A stretch of 64,000 nucleotides of DNA from Secundilactobacillus silagei JCM 19001 (lineage in GTDB: Bacteria > Bacillota > Bacilli > Lactobacillales > Lactobacillaceae), in the NCBI RefSeq assembly GCF_002217945.1, contig NZ_BCMG01000009.1, positions 1-64,000 of the forward strand, written 5' to 3'. The notes under the pieces were generated by a model. It was not told where the DNA came from, did no database searches, and saw nothing but the letters and a program-made list of their open reading frames with translations. Position numbers and translations under genes: made by a program. The stretch's first letter is position 1, and every line of letters begins with the position of its first letter. This document shows positions 48,565 through 58,858 of the stretch, one piece after another.

Positions 48565-49464
48565 ATGGATGGCATTATTCCACTATATAAAGAACGGGGC
48601 ATGACAAGTCATGACTGCGTGAATCACGTACGTAAAATTATTCATATGAAAAAAGTTGGCCATTCAGGGACGTTAGATCCCAATGTGGATGGGGTGCTGC
48701 CGATTTGTGTAGGCAGTGCCACTAAGGTCGTCGATTATTTGATGACCCATAAAAAAGTTTATCGTGGCAGTGTGACGTTAGGTTTTGCCACCGAAACAGA
48801 GGATTTAGACGGGGCGGAAATTAAGCGTGTGACCATGGCTAAACCGGTGGCTGATGCACAGATCGATGCCGTTATGGCCGGCATGGTCGGTGAATTGGAC
48901 CAGGTACCGCCCATGTATTCGGCCGTTAAGGTGAACGGCCGAAAACTGTACGACTATGCGCGAGCGGGTGAACCGGTCAAACGACCTGTTCGAACAATCA
49001 CGATTTTGGACTTTAAACGGACCAGTGACAGTCAGTTTGACGCGAAGGCCGGCACCCAGCGCTTTGATTTTGAAGTGGCCTGCACTAAGGGGACGTATGT
49101 CCGGACGTTAGCCGTTCAAATTGGGACTGACCTGGGTCTGCCAGCCGTAATGTCATCGTTGACCCGAGTTGAGAGTGGCGGTTTTAAGATCGATGAAACG
49201 ATTTCGTTAGACACGCTACGAGAACAGATAGCTAATGGTACAGCGGATTTTCTGTATCCCATCGACCGGGTATTGACCCAGTATCCCACCATTGAGATTT
49301 CCGATGAGATCTGGTCCGTTGTGCAGCATGGTGTTTGGCTGCTGCCGGATGAAGTCGATACGGATGCACCAATCATTTCACTCAAGTATCAAGGGCAGAT
49401 CAAGTGTCTATATCAACGGGTGGAAAACCGGTATAAACCATTAAAAATGTTTAGTATTAAGTAG
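48565..49464 (+). CDS. truB: tRNA pseudouridine-55 synthase
   Basis: A 299-residue enzyme that makes the universal pseudouridine 55 in the T-loop of tRNA. The catalytic Asp38 is in GHSGTLDPNVDGVLP, with the KVYRGSVTLGFATETEDLDG and CTKGTYVRTLA blocks. The ATG at 48565 follows GGAGTGG by 7 bases; an ATG at 48523 is part of the -10 region. It is transcribed with ribF, the usual pair after rbfA. Confidence 0.96.
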   Translation: MDGIIPLYKERGMTSHDCVNHVRKIIHMKKVGHSGTLDPNVDGVLPICVGSATKVVDYLMTHKKVYRGSVTLGFATETEDLDGAEIKRVTMAKPVADAQIDAVMAGMVGELDQVPPMYSAVKVNGRKLYDYARAGEPVKRPVRTITILDFKRTSDSQFDAKAGTQRFDFEVACTKGTYVRTLAVQIGTDLGLPAVMSSLTRVESGGFKIDETISLDTLREQIANGTADFLYPIDRVLTQYPTIEISDEIWSVVQHGVWLLPDEVDTDAPIISLKYQGQIKCLYQRVENRYKPLKMFSIK

Positions 49465-49481
49465 AAAGTTGGGACAATAAT

Positions 49482-50447
49482 ATGCGAGTCATTCAGATTC
49501 ATCATCCATTAACAGCGGCCAAAGTTATTGATCGACCGGTGGTTTTGGCGATGGGCTTCTTTGATGGGGTGCATCGCGGCCATCAGGCAGTGATCAACCG
49601 AGCTCGCACCATTGCGGATGAACGCGGGTTAGCGCTCGCCGTTTTGACCTATGATCATCATCCGGCGCTGGTTTATCAAAAATTGACCCCGGAACGCAAC
49701 CGTTATTTAACGGTTAATGCACGCAAAATGGCGCTTTTTGAACAGCTGGGCGTAGACATTGTGTATCAAGTCAACTTTGCCAGCCAGTTTGCGGCTCAGA
49801 CACCGCAAGAATTTGTCGATCATTACCTGATTGGCCTGCACGCTGCGGTAGTGGTTGCGGGTTATGACCATACCTACGGACCAAAAGATGTGGCGACGAT
49901 GGACAAATTGCCAAAATATGCCCAGAATCGCTTTGAAATCGTGGTCGTTGGTGAAAAGGAGCTGCAGTCGAAAAAAATCGGTTCATCGCGAATTCGCCAC
50001 AATTTGGACCAGGGTGATCTTAAGACGGTCAATGACCTGTTAGGCTACCGGTATCAAACTACGGGGACCGTCATGCACGGTGAGGCCAGAGGACGCACGC
50101 TGGGTTTTCCAACTGCTAATGTCAGCCATGATGCGCAGTATTGGCTACCAGGAATCGGCGTTTACGTGACCCGGGTCAAAGTGAACGGCAAATGGTATCA
50201 GGCGATGACGTCGATCGGCCGTAACGTGACCTTTGGCGAAGGGCGTCCGGTGACCGTTGAAGCTTATCTATTAGATTTTAAGCAAGCCATTTACGGTGAA
50301 ATTGTGACCGTTGAGTGGGATTACCGACTACGCGGCGAAATTAAGTTTGACTCAGTTGCGGGATTGATTCAGCAGTTAAATCAGGATGCTCAGGATACCA
50401 AAGCTTATTTTGAGGCGCATCCGATCACCAAATTAGCACTCGAATGA
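49482..50447 (+). CDS. ribF: Bifunctional riboflavin kinase / FAD synthetase
   Basis: A 321-residue enzyme making FMN from riboflavin and then FAD. The N-terminal nucleotidyltransferase domain has GFFDGVHRGHQ and the C-terminal kinase begins near residue 190 with GTVMHGEARGRTLGFPTANV, including the PTAN motif. It supplies FAD for the pyruvate oxidase in this window. It lies 17 bases behind truB; the ribosome site (GTTGGGA) is weak. Confidence 0.95.
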   Translation: MRVIQIHHPLTAAKVIDRPVVLAMGFFDGVHRGHQAVINRARTIADERGLALAVLTYDHHPALVYQKLTPERNRYLTVNARKMALFEQLGVDIVYQVNFASQFAAQTPQEFVDHYLIGLHAAVVVAGYDHTYGPKDVATMDKLPKYAQNRFEIVVVGEKELQSKKIGSSRIRHNLDQGDLKTVNDLLGYRYQTTGTVMHGEARGRTLGFPTANVSHDAQYWLPGIGVYVTRVKVNGKWYQAMTSIGRNVTFGEGRPVTVEAYLLDFKQAIYGEIVTVEWDYRLRGEIKFDSVAGLIQQLNQDAQDTKAYFEAHPITKLALE

Positions 50448-50476
50448 ATTAATTGCTAAAAATGTTAGCTGAATAC

Positions 50477-50505
50477 TTGACTTAAAAAACAGTGTTTGAT
50501 ACATT
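50477..50505 (+). promoter_or_regulatory. Promoter of the hrcA-grpE-dnaK operon
   Basis: TTGACT, a 17-base spacer and TACATT, just upstream of the CIRCE element, which would lie over the start of the transcript. Confidence 0.5.
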
Positions 50506-50516
50506 ATATATGTGTC

Positions 50517-50543
50517 TTAGCACTTGTACTATGGGAGTGCTAA
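50517..50543. promoter_or_regulatory. CIRCE operator of HrcA
   Basis: TTAGCACTT-N9-GAGTGCTAA, matching the CIRCE consensus TTAGCACTC-N9-GAGTGCTAA with one base changed. It lies directly before hrcA, so HrcA represses its own operon until heat stress. Confidence 0.93.
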
Positions 50544-50552
50544 AAAGAGGTG

Positions 50553-51596
50553 ATGATCACGTTAACGGACAGACAGAATATGATTTTAAAAGCAATTGTT
50601 CGTGATTATACGAGCAGTGGCGTTCCTGTGGGTTCGAAGGCGCTAGCAGCACAGTTACCGATGCACGTGAGCTCGGCGACGGTGCGTAACGAGATGGCCG
50701 CTCTAGAAGAGCTGGGTTTGATTGCGAAGACCCATTCTTCTTCCGGCCGGATCCCTTCCGTGAAGGGCTATCGTTATTACGTGGATCATTTGGTTCAGCC
50801 GGATCCAATCAAAGCCAACGACATTGATATCATTAAGTCTTCACTTGAAGGTCAATTTCTTAAAATTGACGAAATTATTGAAACATCGGCGAAAATTTTA
50901 TCGAATTTAACGTCATATACCGCCTTTTCACTTAAACCGGAGCATAAGCAAAGCCGGTTAAGCGGTTTTCGGTTAGTGCCATTGGGTAAGCGGCAAGTGA
51001 TGGCCGTACTGGTGACGGATAACGGCGATGTTGAATCACAAACGTTCAATATCACGTCTAAGATCACTGGTGACCAGCTTGAAGCGGTGGTGCGCCTGAT
51101 TAACGACCAGTTAGTCGGCAAACCGCTAGACGAGGTGTTAACCGCACTGAAGTCGGATATCCCCATGCAGGTTGCCCATTATTTGCAGCAGCCTGAAGGG
51201 TTCCTCAAGATCTTTGGCGACGTGCTGACCAAGGCCGCTCAGGAGCGGTTCTACGTTGGCGGCCGTCTGAATCTGCTGAACTTTTCTGACAGTAATGACG
51301 TGGATGAATTAAAGTCGTTGTATACCTTAATGGATCACAGTGATGATATGGCCGACGTTTTAGGCCAGCCCACTGATCACATTCAGGTGAAGATCGGCAG
51401 TGAAATGACCAACGATATCTTAAAGGATTACAGTTTGATCACTGCCACCTATGATGCGGGGAATCATGGTACCGGCGTCATTGCTCTTTTAGGGCCGACG
51501 CGGATGCCGTACTCGCGGATGATTGGTTTAGTTGGTGCTTTTCGGCAAGAGCTAGCGCAGCGACTCATCGATTATTATCGATATTTTGATCAGTAG
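50553..51596 (+). CDS. hrcA: Heat-inducible repressor HrcA
   Basis: A 347-residue winged-helix repressor of class I heat-shock genes that binds CIRCE and needs GroEL to stay active. The N-terminal part LTDRQNMILKAIVRDYTSSGVPVGSKALA and helix SSATVRNEMAALEELGLI are diagnostic, as is HSSSGRIPSVKGYRYYVDHL. The start is uncertain. ATG at 50553 and GTG at 50550 both sit within the ribosome site GAGGTGAT, while family alignment puts Met at the ACG codon at 50559, about 8 bases after GAGG. I report the ATG. It opens hrcA-grpE-dnaK. Confidence 0.93.
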   Translation: MITLTDRQNMILKAIVRDYTSSGVPVGSKALAAQLPMHVSSATVRNEMAALEELGLIAKTHSSSGRIPSVKGYRYYVDHLVQPDPIKANDIDIIKSSLEGQFLKIDEIIETSAKILSNLTSYTAFSLKPEHKQSRLSGFRLVPLGKRQVMAVLVTDNGDVESQTFNITSKITGDQLEAVVRLINDQLVGKPLDEVLTALKSDIPMQVAHYLQQPEGFLKIFGDVLTKAAQERFYVGGRLNLLNFSDSNDVDELKSLYTLMDHSDDMADVLGQPTDHIQVKIGSEMTNDILKDYSLITATYDAGNHGTGVIALLGPTRMPYSRMIGLVGAFRQELAQRLIDYYRYFDQ

Positions 51597-51611
51597 TAAA
51601 GGGGTGTTATA

Positions 51612-52250
51612 GTGGCTGAAGATAAAGCAGACCAAGCAGCAAATAAAAAGGCGGATAAGCAAAAAGACACCAAAAAATCCGCTGCAAAAAACGCACAGGT
51701 AGACGACCAGCAATCTTCAGCTGACGCAAGCAAGTCAGCTGATCGATCAGCCTCAACGGGTAAGAAGAAGTCCGCAGATGACGCTTTGACAAAAGCGCTC
51801 GCACAAGTCGGCAGCTTGCAAAAGCAGTTAGACAAGGCTTCTGATCAATATCTTCGGGCTGAAGCTGAGATTCAGAATATTCAGGCGCGCAATAAAAAAG
51901 ACCAGGCTGCGTTAATCAAGTATGATGGCCAGCAATTGGCACATGATATTTTACCGGCACTGGATAATTTGGAACGCGCTTTGAGTACGCCGGTTGAAGG
52001 CGAACAGGCTGAGTCGTTGAAAAAGGGAATTGAAATGGTTCAAAAGCACTTGATGGATGCCTTAACCAGTAATGGCGTGACTGAAATCAAGGCTGAAGGC
52101 GAAAAGTTCGATCCGAATATTCACCAAGCTGTTCAAACGGTAGCGGCAGAATCTGATGATCAAAAAGACCATGTTACTAAGGTCCTGCAAAAGGGTTACC
52201 GTTTGAAAGACCGAATTTTACGTCCAGCGATGGTAATGGTTGCACAATAA
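51612..52250 (+). CDS. grpE: Nucleotide exchange factor GrpE
   Basis: A 212-residue cochaperone that releases ADP from DnaK. Residues 1 to about 65 are a Lys/Ala/Asp/Ser-rich low-complexity arm (DKADQAANKKADKQKDTKKSA), longer than in many species, followed by the coiled coil LQKQLDKASDQYLRAEAEIQNIQAR and the beta-domain ending GYRLKDRILRPAMVMVA. The start is GTG at 51612 after AAAGGGG. It lies 15 bases behind hrcA in the CIRCE-controlled operon. Confidence 0.96.
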   Translation: MAEDKADQAANKKADKQKDTKKSAAKNAQVDDQQSSADASKSADRSASTGKKKSADDALTKALAQVGSLQKQLDKASDQYLRAEAEIQNIQARNKKDQAALIKYDGQQLAHDILPALDNLERALSTPVEGEQAESLKKGIEMVQKHLMDALTSNGVTEIKAEGEKFDPNIHQAVQTVAAESDDQKDHVTKVLQKGYRLKDRILRPAMVMVAQ

Positions 52251-52295
52251 CGTAATCAATTTGAATCTAATTTAAATAAAGAGGGTAAATTATTC

Positions 52296-54191
52296 ATGGC
52301 AAGTAATAAAATTATTGGTATTGACTTAGGTACTACGAACTCAGCGGTAGCGGTTCTGGAAGGTAACGAACCAAAGATCATTCCTAATCCAGAAGGTGGC
52401 CGTACGACGCCATCAGTTGTCGCTTTTAAAGATGGTAAACCATCCGTTGGTGCTGTGGCTAAGCGTCAAGCGATCACTAATCCTAACACGGTTTCTTCAA
52501 TCAAGAGTCACATGGGTGAAAAGGGCTACAAAGTTACCATTGAAGGTAAGGATTACACCCCAGAACAAATTTCTGCAGACATTTTGCAGTACATTAAGGA
52601 ATTTGCTGAAGATTACATTGGCGACAAGGTCACCCAGGCGGTTATTACCGTTCCTGCTTACTTCAACGATTCTCAGCGTCAAGCGACTAAGGATGCCGGT
52701 AAGATTGCTGGCTTAGACGTTAAGCGGATCATCAACGAACCAACCGCTTCTTCATTAGCTTATGGCCTTGATAAGAAGGATGCTGATGAAAAGATCTTGG
52801 TTTATGACCTTGGTGGTGGGACCTTTGATGTTTCCGTCCTTGACTTAGGCGACGGCGTGTTCGATGTCCTTTCTACTAACGGTGATACTCACCTTGGTGG
52901 TGATGATTTCGATAAGCGCATCATGGACTGGATGATCGACCAATTTAAGGCTGATAACGGCATTGACCTTTCTAAAGATAAGATGGCGATGCAACGGCTG
53001 AAGGAAGCTGCTGAAAAAGCTAAGAAGGACTTATCCGGTGTCACTGAATCATCAATCAGCTTGCCATTTATTTCTGCCGGCGACAATGGTCCGCTTCACT
53101 TGGAGACCACGTTGACCCGTGCTAAGTTCAACGAATTAACTTCTGACTTAGTTGAAAAGACCCGTGTTCCAGTTGAAAACGCCTTAAAGGATGCTAAATT
53201 ATCTGCTGATGACATTAACGTTGTCATCTTAAACGGTGGTTCAACTCGGATCCCAGCCGTTCAAGAAGCCGTTAAGAAGTGGACTGGCAAGGAACCTAGC
53301 CACTCGATCAACCCTGACGAAGCCGTTGCTTTAGGTGCTGCTGTTCAAGGCGGTGTCTTAACTGGTGATGTTAAGGACGTTGTTTTGCTGGATGTTACCC
53401 CACTTTCACTTGGTATTGAAACCATGGGTGGTGTCTTCACTAAGCTGATCGACCGTAACACAACCATTCCAACCAGCAAGTCACAAGTCTTCAGTACTGC
53501 TGCTGACAACCAACCAGCCGTTGATATTCACGTGCTGCAAGGTGAACGGCCAATGGCTGCTGATAACAAGACATTAGGAAACTTCCAGCTCGCTGACATT
53601 CCAGCTGCACCTCGTGGTGTTCCTCAGATCGAAGTTACCTTTGATATTGACCGTAACGGTATCGTTAACGTTTCAGCCAAGGATAAGGGAACTAATAAGG
53701 AACAAAAGATTACCATCAAGAGTTCTGGTGGCCTGTCTGACGAAGAAGTCGACAAGATGATGAAGGAAGCCCAAGAAAACGAAGAGGCCGACAAGAAGCG
53801 TAAGGAAGAAGCCGACTTAAAGAACGAAGTTGACCAATTACTCTTCACTGTTGACAAGACCTTGGACGAAGTTAAGGGTAAAGTTTCAGACGATGAGATC
53901 AAGAAGGCTAAGGACGCACGTGATGCCCTTAAGAAGGCCCAATCAGATAACAACGTCGAAGAAATGAAGACGAAGAAGGACGACTTGAACAAGATCGTTC
54001 AAGACCTTTCAGTTAAACTTTATCAACAAGCTCAAGATCAAAAGGGCGCTAAGGGTGCAGATGGTGCTAAGGCTGATGCCGGCGCAAACGGTGCTAAGTC
54101 TGATGATCAATCTGGTAAGACAGATGACAAGGGCGACGGTAAGACCTTTGACGGTGACTTCTCGGAAGTTAATGATAAAGATAAGAAGTAA
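52296..54191 (+). CDS. dnaK: Chaperone DnaK (Hsp70)
   Basis: A 631-residue ATP-driven chaperone. Hsp70 signatures are [28 protein letters not shown] and [17 protein letters not shown]; the interdomain linker is [15 protein letters not shown]. Of Firmicute type, it lacks the roughly 24-residue N-terminal insertion of Gram-negative Hsp70. The lid ends in a Gly/Ala/Asp-rich tail ([20 protein letters not shown]). Codon use is that of a highly expressed gene. It follows grpE and is closed by a modest terminator, so dnaJ probably has additional control. Confidence 0.98.
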   Translation: MASNKIIGIDLGTTNSAVAVLEGNEPKIIPNPEGGRTTPSVVAFKDGKPSVGAVAKRQAITNPNTVSSIKSHMGEKGYKVTIEGKDYTPEQISADILQYIKEFAEDYIGDKVTQAVITVPAYFNDSQRQATKDAGKIAGLDVKRIINEPTASSLAYGLDKKDADEKILVYDLGGGTFDVSVLDLGDGVFDVLSTNGDTHLGGDDFDKRIMDWMIDQFKADNGIDLSKDKMAMQRLKEAAEKAKKDLSGVTESSISLPFISAGDNGPLHLETTLTRAKFNELTSDLVEKTRVPVENALKDAKLSADDINVVILNGGSTRIPAVQEAVKKWTGKEPSHSINPDEAVALGAAVQGGVLTGDVKDVVLLDVTPLSLGIETMGGVFTKLIDRNTTIPTSKSQVFSTAADNQPAVDIHVLQGERPMAADNKTLGNFQLADIPAAPRGVPQIEVTFDIDRNGIVNVSAKDKGTNKEQKITIKSSGGLSDEEVDKMMKEAQENEEADKKRKEEADLKNEVDQLLFTVDKTLDEVKGKVSDDEIKKAKDARDALKKAQSDNNVEEMKTKKDDLNKIVQDLSVKLYQQAQDQKGAKGADGAKADAGANGAKSDDQSGKTDDKGDGKTFDGDFSEVNDKDKK

Positions 54192-54218
54192 TGATTAACT
54201 AGATAGCAGACAGGAAGT

Positions 54219-54248
54219 CAAGGCTCAAACGCGGGCTTTGGCTTTTTG
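54219..54248 (+). terminator. Weak terminator after dnaK
   Basis: An 8-bp stem with two G-T pairs (CAAGGCTC/GGGCTTTG) and TTTTT four bases later. Confidence 0.55.
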
Positions 54249-54406
54249 TTTTGATGGAATTATGCTATTCTATTTGAGTGAACGATTATTGGTTCAAATG
54301 ATCATTTAAGTGAAAAACGGTCATTTCAAATAGGCCAAATACACTGTCGTGAATCGTTATGATTGAAAATGACGGTGCACGCAATGCTTACTTTTAGGAG
54401 GTTAAC

Positions 54407-55570
54407 ATGGCTGGTAAAGATTATTATGAAGTGCTTGGGGTCTCAAAAGATGCGTCCCAAGCTGAGATTAAAAAGGCCTACCGCCAATTATCAAAGAAGT
54501 ACCATCCCGATATTAACAAGGCGCCTGGTGCTGAAGAGAAATTTAAAGAGATCACTGAGGCTTATGAGGTCTTAAGCGACGAACAAAAACGGTCGAACTA
54601 CGATCAATACGGCTCAGCCGATGGTCCCCAAGGCTTTGGTGGCGCTGGTGCTGGTGGCGCCGGTGGCTTCGGCGGCTTTGGTGATGCTGGCGGTAGTTTC
54701 GGCGGTGGCGGTTTCGAAGACATTTTCAGCCAATTCTTTGGCGGTGGTGGCGGCGGTGGCCGTCGCAACCCGAATGCACCGCAACCGGGACGTGATCTGC
54801 AGTATGAAATGACACTGAAGTTTGAAGAAGCGATCTTTGGTAAGAAGACCAAGATCAAGTATAATCGTCAAGCACAATGTCATACCTGTCACGGTAGTGG
54901 TGCCAAGCCTGGTACCAGTCCAGAAACGTGTCACAACTGTGGCGGTTCTGGTTACGTGACGACGGAAACCAATACACCATTGGGCCGGATGCGCAGTCAG
55001 CAGCCTTGCCCAGTCTGTCATGGTACTGGTAAAGAAATTAAGGAAAAGTGCCCAACTTGTGGCGGCTCTGGCCACGAGGAAGAGCGGCATGAAGTTGAAG
55101 TCAATATCCCAGCTGGGGTGGATGACGGTCAGCAAATGCGGCTGCAAAACCAGGGTGAAGCCGGTGAAAACGGTGGCCCTTATGGTGACTTGTTTATCCT
55201 GTTCAGTGTCCAACCAAGTAAGGTCTACACCCGTGATGGTGCTGATATCTACTTGGACAAAGACATTAGCTTTACGCAGGCGGCATTGGGTGATGAAATT
55301 AACGTTCAAACGGTTCACGGTGACGTTAAGCTGAAGATTCCGGCTGGAACGCAAACTGGTTCAGTCTTCCGTTTGAAGGGTAAAGGGGCTCCGCGTCTGC
55401 GTGGTAACGGTACTGGTGACGAGCGTGTCACCGTCAAGATTGCTACACCAAAGAACCTGAATAAAGCACAAAAAGTGGCATTAAAAGCATATGCCGAAGC
55501 CAGCGGTGAGAAAGTTGGCAACGGTAAAGGTCATTTTTTTGACAAGATGAAAGATGCATTTGATAATTAG
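54407..55570 (+). CDS. dnaJ: Cochaperone DnaJ (Hsp40)
   Basis: A 387-residue class I J-protein that stimulates DnaK. The J domain (residues 1-70) has the HPD motif in KKYHPDINK; a Gly/Phe-rich linker follows; four CxxCxGxG zinc repeats come next ([32 protein letters not shown]); then the client-binding domains ending [21 protein letters not shown] precedes the ATG by 7 bases. The 215-base gap after dnaK has a palindrome AAATGATCATTT (54296-54307) but no second CIRCE. Confidence 0.97.
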   Translation: MAGKDYYEVLGVSKDASQAEIKKAYRQLSKKYHPDINKAPGAEEKFKEITEAYEVLSDEQKRSNYDQYGSADGPQGFGGAGAGGAGGFGGFGDAGGSFGGGGFEDIFSQFFGGGGGGGRRNPNAPQPGRDLQYEMTLKFEEAIFGKKTKIKYNRQAQCHTCHGSGAKPGTSPETCHNCGGSGYVTTETNTPLGRMRSQQPCPVCHGTGKEIKEKCPTCGGSGHEEERHEVEVNIPAGVDDGQQMRLQNQGEAGENGGPYGDLFILFSVQPSKVYTRDGADIYLDKDISFTQAALGDEINVQTVHGDVKLKIPAGTQTGSVFRLKGKGAPRLRGNGTGDERVTVKIATPKNLNKAQKVALKAYAEASGEKVGNGKGHFFDKMKDAFDN

Positions 55571-55608
55571 TTCAGCGGAGTGATGACCACTTACTCTAAC
55601 GGACGAAC

Positions 55609-55650
55609 AAAAAGCCGCATGGTCGATCATTGACCACGCGACTTTTTGAT
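55609..55650 (+). terminator. dnaJ terminator
   Basis: A stem of about 17 bp with two mismatches (AAAAAGCCGC-TGGTC with GACCA-GCGACTTTTT). Confidence 0.8.
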
Positions 55651-55748
55651 GTTTCCGGGTGAATTTTAACCGGCCGTCATGGGTGGTTATCCTTGGTTTC
55701 TGTTATAATAAATAATATGTTTGAAATTAAAAGGTAGGAGAAATGCAA

Positions 55749-57587
55749 ATGGATCTTGAACAAATGAAGGCGCACCAACGAGACATCCGGAATTTTTCAA
55801 TTGTCGCTCATATCGATCACGGGAAGTCGACTTTAGCTGACCGCATTTTGGAAATGACGGATACCGTTGCTAAGCGCGATATGCAAGACCAAATCTTGGA
55901 TAATATGGACCTGGAACGGGAACGCGGCATTACGATTAAGTTAAACGCGGTTGAATTGACGTATGACGCCAAAGATGGCCATACCTATGAGTTTCATCTG
56001 ATCGACACCCCTGGGCACGTGGACTTTTCGTACGAAGTTTCACGGAGTTTGGCTGCCTGTGAAGGCGCGGTGTTAGTCGTTGATGCTGCTCAGGGGGTCG
56101 AGGCCCAAACCTTAGCCAACGTTTATTTGGCAATCGACGATAATTTGGAAATTCTGCCAGTGATCAATAAAATTGATCTCCCATCAGCTGAACCCGAAAA
56201 AGTCCGCAAAGAAATTGAAGATGTCATCGGTATCGACGCTTCGGATGCGGTCATGGCCAGTGCTAAAAAAGGCATTGGTATCGAAGACCTGCTGGAACAG
56301 ATTGTTCACAAGATCCCGGCACCGGATGGTGATCTGGAAGCACCGTTGCGGGCGTTGGTCTTTGACTCCATTTACGATGATTACCGCGGGGTTGTTTTGA
56401 GTGTCCGCTTGTTTGAAGGGACCGTTAAACCCGGCGATAAAATTAAATTGATGAACTCCGGTTCGGAATACGAAGTGACTGAAGTTGGGGTGAACTCACC
56501 GAAGCCACTGAAACGTGATCAGCTGATTGCCGGCGAAGTTGGTTATATCACCGCCAGCATCAAAGACATCACGGATACTCGAGTGGGTGATACTGTTACC
56601 AGTGCGGATAATCCAGCAGACAAGCCGTTACCCGGTTACCGGGAAATGGAGCCCATGGTCTATGCGGGGCTCTACCCAACTGACAATGCCAAGTACCAAG
56701 ATCTGCGTGAAGCGCTGGAAAAGTTGAAGCTTAATGATGCTGCACTGGCATTTGAACCCGAATCTTCGCAAGCACTGGGCTTTGGTTTTCGTTGCGGGTT
56801 CTTGGGCATGCTGCATATGGACGTGGTTCAAGAACGGCTGGAACGGGAATTTAACCTCGAACTCATTACCACGGCGCCATCCGTGACGTATCGGGCTAAT
56901 CTAACTGACGGTACGGTCAAGGAAGTGGAGAACCCTTCTGAAATGCCGGATACTTCAGCGGTTAAAACGATTGAAGAACCCTTTGTTAAAGCCACGATTA
57001 TGACGCCTAACGACTATGTTGGCCCAGTCATGGAACTGTGCCAGCATAAGCGTGGGCAGTTCGTGACGATGGAGTATTTGGACGATTACCGGGTAAATGT
57101 CGTCTATAAGATGCCACTGTCCGAAATCATCTTTGATTTCTTTGATAAATTGAAGTCTTCTACAAAGGGTTATGCATCGTTAGATTACGAATTAGACGGC
57201 TACCGTGAAAGTGACCTGGTTAAGATCGATATTTTGCTCAATGGTGATAAGGTCGATGCGTTGAGTTTCATTTCTCACCGGCAGTTCGCTGAGAAACGTG
57301 GCCGTGATATTGCCACTAAGTTAAAGAAGATCATTCCCCGGCAAAACTTTGAAATTCCGATTCAAGCGGCGATTGGTGCTAAAATCATTGCCCGGACCAC
57401 GATCAAGGCTTACCGTAAGGATGTTACCGCCCGGATCCATACTGGTGATCCCGACCGGCGTGCCAAGTTGCTGGAAAAGCAAAAACGTGGGAAAGAGCGC
57501 ATGAAGTCTGTGGGGACAGTGGATATTCCTCAGGAGGCGTTTATGGCGGTCTTGCAAACGGATGAGGAAGAAAACAACAGTAAATAG
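55749..57587 (+). CDS. lepA: Elongation factor 4 (LepA)
   Basis: A 612-residue ribosome-bound GTPase that acts in back-translocation or 30S biogenesis. G1 is AHIDHGKST, the switch-region motif [10 protein letters not shown]3 DTPGHVDF and G4 NKIDLP; the LepA-specific C-terminus includes [20 protein letters not shown] and [14 protein letters not shown] choose the ATG at 55749 ([10 protein letters not shown]), eight bases after AGGAG; the ATG two codons earlier is too close. It follows dnaJ, the normal lactobacillar order. Core genes stop here and an accessory stretch begins. Confidence 0.97.
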   Translation: MDLEQMKAHQRDIRNFSIVAHIDHGKSTLADRILEMTDTVAKRDMQDQILDNMDLERERGITIKLNAVELTYDAKDGHTYEFHLIDTPGHVDFSYEVSRSLAACEGAVLVVDAAQGVEAQTLANVYLAIDDNLEILPVINKIDLPSAEPEKVRKEIEDVIGIDASDAVMASAKKGIGIEDLLEQIVHKIPAPDGDLEAPLRALVFDSIYDDYRGVVLSVRLFEGTVKPGDKIKLMNSGSEYEVTEVGVNSPKPLKRDQLIAGEVGYITASIKDITDTRVGDTVTSADNPADKPLPGYREMEPMVYAGLYPTDNAKYQDLREALEKLKLNDAALAFEPESSQALGFGFRCGFLGMLHMDVVQERLEREFNLELITTAPSVTYRANLTDGTVKEVENPSEMPDTSAVKTIEEPFVKATIMTPNDYVGPVMELCQHKRGQFVTMEYLDDYRVNVVYKMPLSEIIFDFFDKLKSSTKGYASLDYELDGYRESDLVKIDILLNGDKVDALSFISHRQFAEKRGRDIATKLKKIIPRQNFEIPIQAAIGAKIIARTTIKAYRKDVTARIHTGDPDRRAKLLEKQKRGKERMKSVGTVDIPQEAFMAVLQTDEEENNSK

Positions 57588-57692
57588 GTATTTTTATGAT
57601 AGTGCTGTTGTCCTATGCTTGAGTCAGAATGATACAAGATATAAAAAGCGTCATTTATCCGTTACGTGTGTATGACGTAGCAAATAAAAATT

Positions 57693-57768
57693 AAATGGAA
57701 AGCCAAGTCGTTTTTTAATGTGGGTACAAGTGTACTTGATTGCATTGGGAGTGACTGGCTTTCCATTT
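57693..57768. repeat. Long inverted repeat downstream of lepA
   Basis: AAATGGAAAGCCA-GTC at 57693-57709 pairs with 57753-57768, with an inner GTACAAGTGTAC palindrome-like segment. The loop is about 43 bases and a T run follows the left arm. It lies in an AT-rich gap of about 240 bases with no gene; it may be a lepA terminator or the remnant of a small mobile element. Confidence 0.5.
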
Positions 57769-57794
57769 TTGTACATAGAAATACAGTAAATAAA

Positions 57795-57820
57795 AATAAA
57801 AAGCACTCCGAAGAGTACTT
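57795..57820 (-). terminator. Terminator of the small secreted gene
   Basis: Minus-strand AGTACTC-TTCG-GAGTGCT, a stable UUCG tetraloop hairpin, then TTTTTATTTTT. Confidence 0.8.
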
Positions 57821-57824
57821 AATT

Positions 57825-58211
57825 TTAGCGATGATATCTATACCAGTGACCCGTTGTATCCAGCATATACATGTGACCATGAGAAGAATAAAGATATAAT
57901 GGATCAGCATTCATGATTGGTGCGTACTCAACACGGTGCTTATACGTAAATTTTTCAACGTGGCTATAGTGTATTCTGCCGCTATCTTTATACATTTTTC
58001 CATTGGATTTTCCCGTAAATCTATACCGTACATGATGTTTAGTAAATTTGAGCATATCTTTACCATGGTGCCATGTGTGGCGGAAGTAGGCCGGCATAGT
58101 ATGAACCTTAGTATTATGTAGAGTAGCAGCTTGTGCTGTGGTGCCAGATGTTACAGCACCGCCAACTAAAGCAATGCCAAATGCAAGTGTAACCAGAATA
58201 GATTTTTTCAT
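57825..58211 (-). CDS. Small secreted His/Tyr-rich protein
   Basis: A 128-residue exported protein. Residues 1-28 are a signal peptide (KKSILVTLAFGIALVGGAVTSG, cleavage near TAQA-A). The mature chain is rich in His, Tyr and Lys (FRHTWHHGKDMLKFTKHH, SSHGHMYMLDTTGHWYRYH), recalling the His/Tyr/Trp-rich C-terminal module of the lysozyme at 2.7 kb, although I see no clear alignment. The family is not recognised. The ATG at 58211 has GGAGG a few bases upstream, and a UUCG terminator follows. The AT content is above that of the core genes, in keeping with an accessory island. Confidence 0.72.
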   Translation of the reverse strand: MKKSILVTLAFGIALVGGAVTSGTTAQAATLHNTKVHTMPAYFRHTWHHGKDMLKFTKHHVRYRFTGKSNGKMYKDSGRIHYSHVEKFTYKHRVEYAPIMNADPLYLYSSHGHMYMLDTTGHWYRYHR

Positions 58212-58401
58212 GAATTTTCCTCCGATGATAAATATATTACACTAGTTGATTTGCCAGAAATAGTTGTAATAAGTCAAGTAATCGTCATTTCTGGTAGATG
58301 AAGGACGCCATAATAATTAGGAAGCTTTTTAGTTGTGTATTAAGCTGCCATTTGGTATACTCCAATTATTCAAGCCGTTGCCAACTATGAAAGGATTACA
58401 A

Positions 58402-58734
58402 ATGATCTATTATATGACAATCAGTGCTTCATTTGAGAAGACTCGTAAACGTAAAATGAGAAAGAATCGCAAAGACCAATTTGAAATCATGATACTCATG
58501 GCAGAACCGGATAACCCATTTGCACCGAAAAATTTGTTCCATTCAAAGGTCAGGTACGTGCCAAGTCGAATTTACGAAAGTGTTCCAATTAGGGACGTGA
58601 TTGAAGATGAAAGAACCTGGAATGGAAACGAGACGACCATTTTTCGGCAGACTATTTTTTCAATAGATAGTTCGGAACAGGCCGATGAAATCATTGAAAT
58701 GTTCCGTCAAGAATATCAAAGTAAAGCCTCGTAA
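58402..58734 (+). CDS. Unknown protein in the lepA-trx island
   Basis: A 110-residue soluble protein I do not recognise. It has a strand-like start MIYYMTISASFEKT, a basic patch RKRKMRKNRKDQ and a C-terminal helix SSEQADEIIEMFRQEY. There is no signal peptide or Cys. GAAAGGA lies 7-8 bases before the ATG at 58402; the in-frame TTG at 58333 has no ribosome site. It is alone on its strand and is followed by a good terminator, which supports expression. Base composition is AT-richer than the core genes. Confidence 0.6.
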   Translation: MIYYMTISASFEKTRKRKMRKNRKDQFEIMILMAEPDNPFAPKNLFHSKVRYVPSRIYESVPIRDVIEDERTWNGNETTIFRQTIFSIDSSEQADEIIEMFRQEYQSKAS

Positions 58735-58790
58735 AATCTTTCATTGCACAGGGACACTTGTAAACGGATCATTCACTACAAAAACAAAGA

Positions 58791-58823
58791 GCAGCTAGAC
58801 CAATATCGGTCTAGCTGCTTTTT
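58791..58823 (+). terminator. Terminator after the unknown gene
   Basis: Perfect 11-bp stem GCAGCTAGACC/GGTCTAGCTGC with TTTTT; the minus side could also serve the nuclease gene. Confidence 0.8.
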
Positions 58824-58858
58824 GTGCTGAGACATAAAAAAGTTACTTTTACTAAAAA

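Noticed and set aside
54192-54406. Second CIRCE ahead of dnaJ
   Set aside because: The gap contains AAATGATCATTT but no TTAGCACTC/GAGTGCTAA arms.
54614-55354. 246-residue minus-strand open frame inside dnaJ
   Set aside because: It is antisense to a complete, well-conserved gene and has low-complexity Thr/Ala content from the Gly-rich codons opposite.
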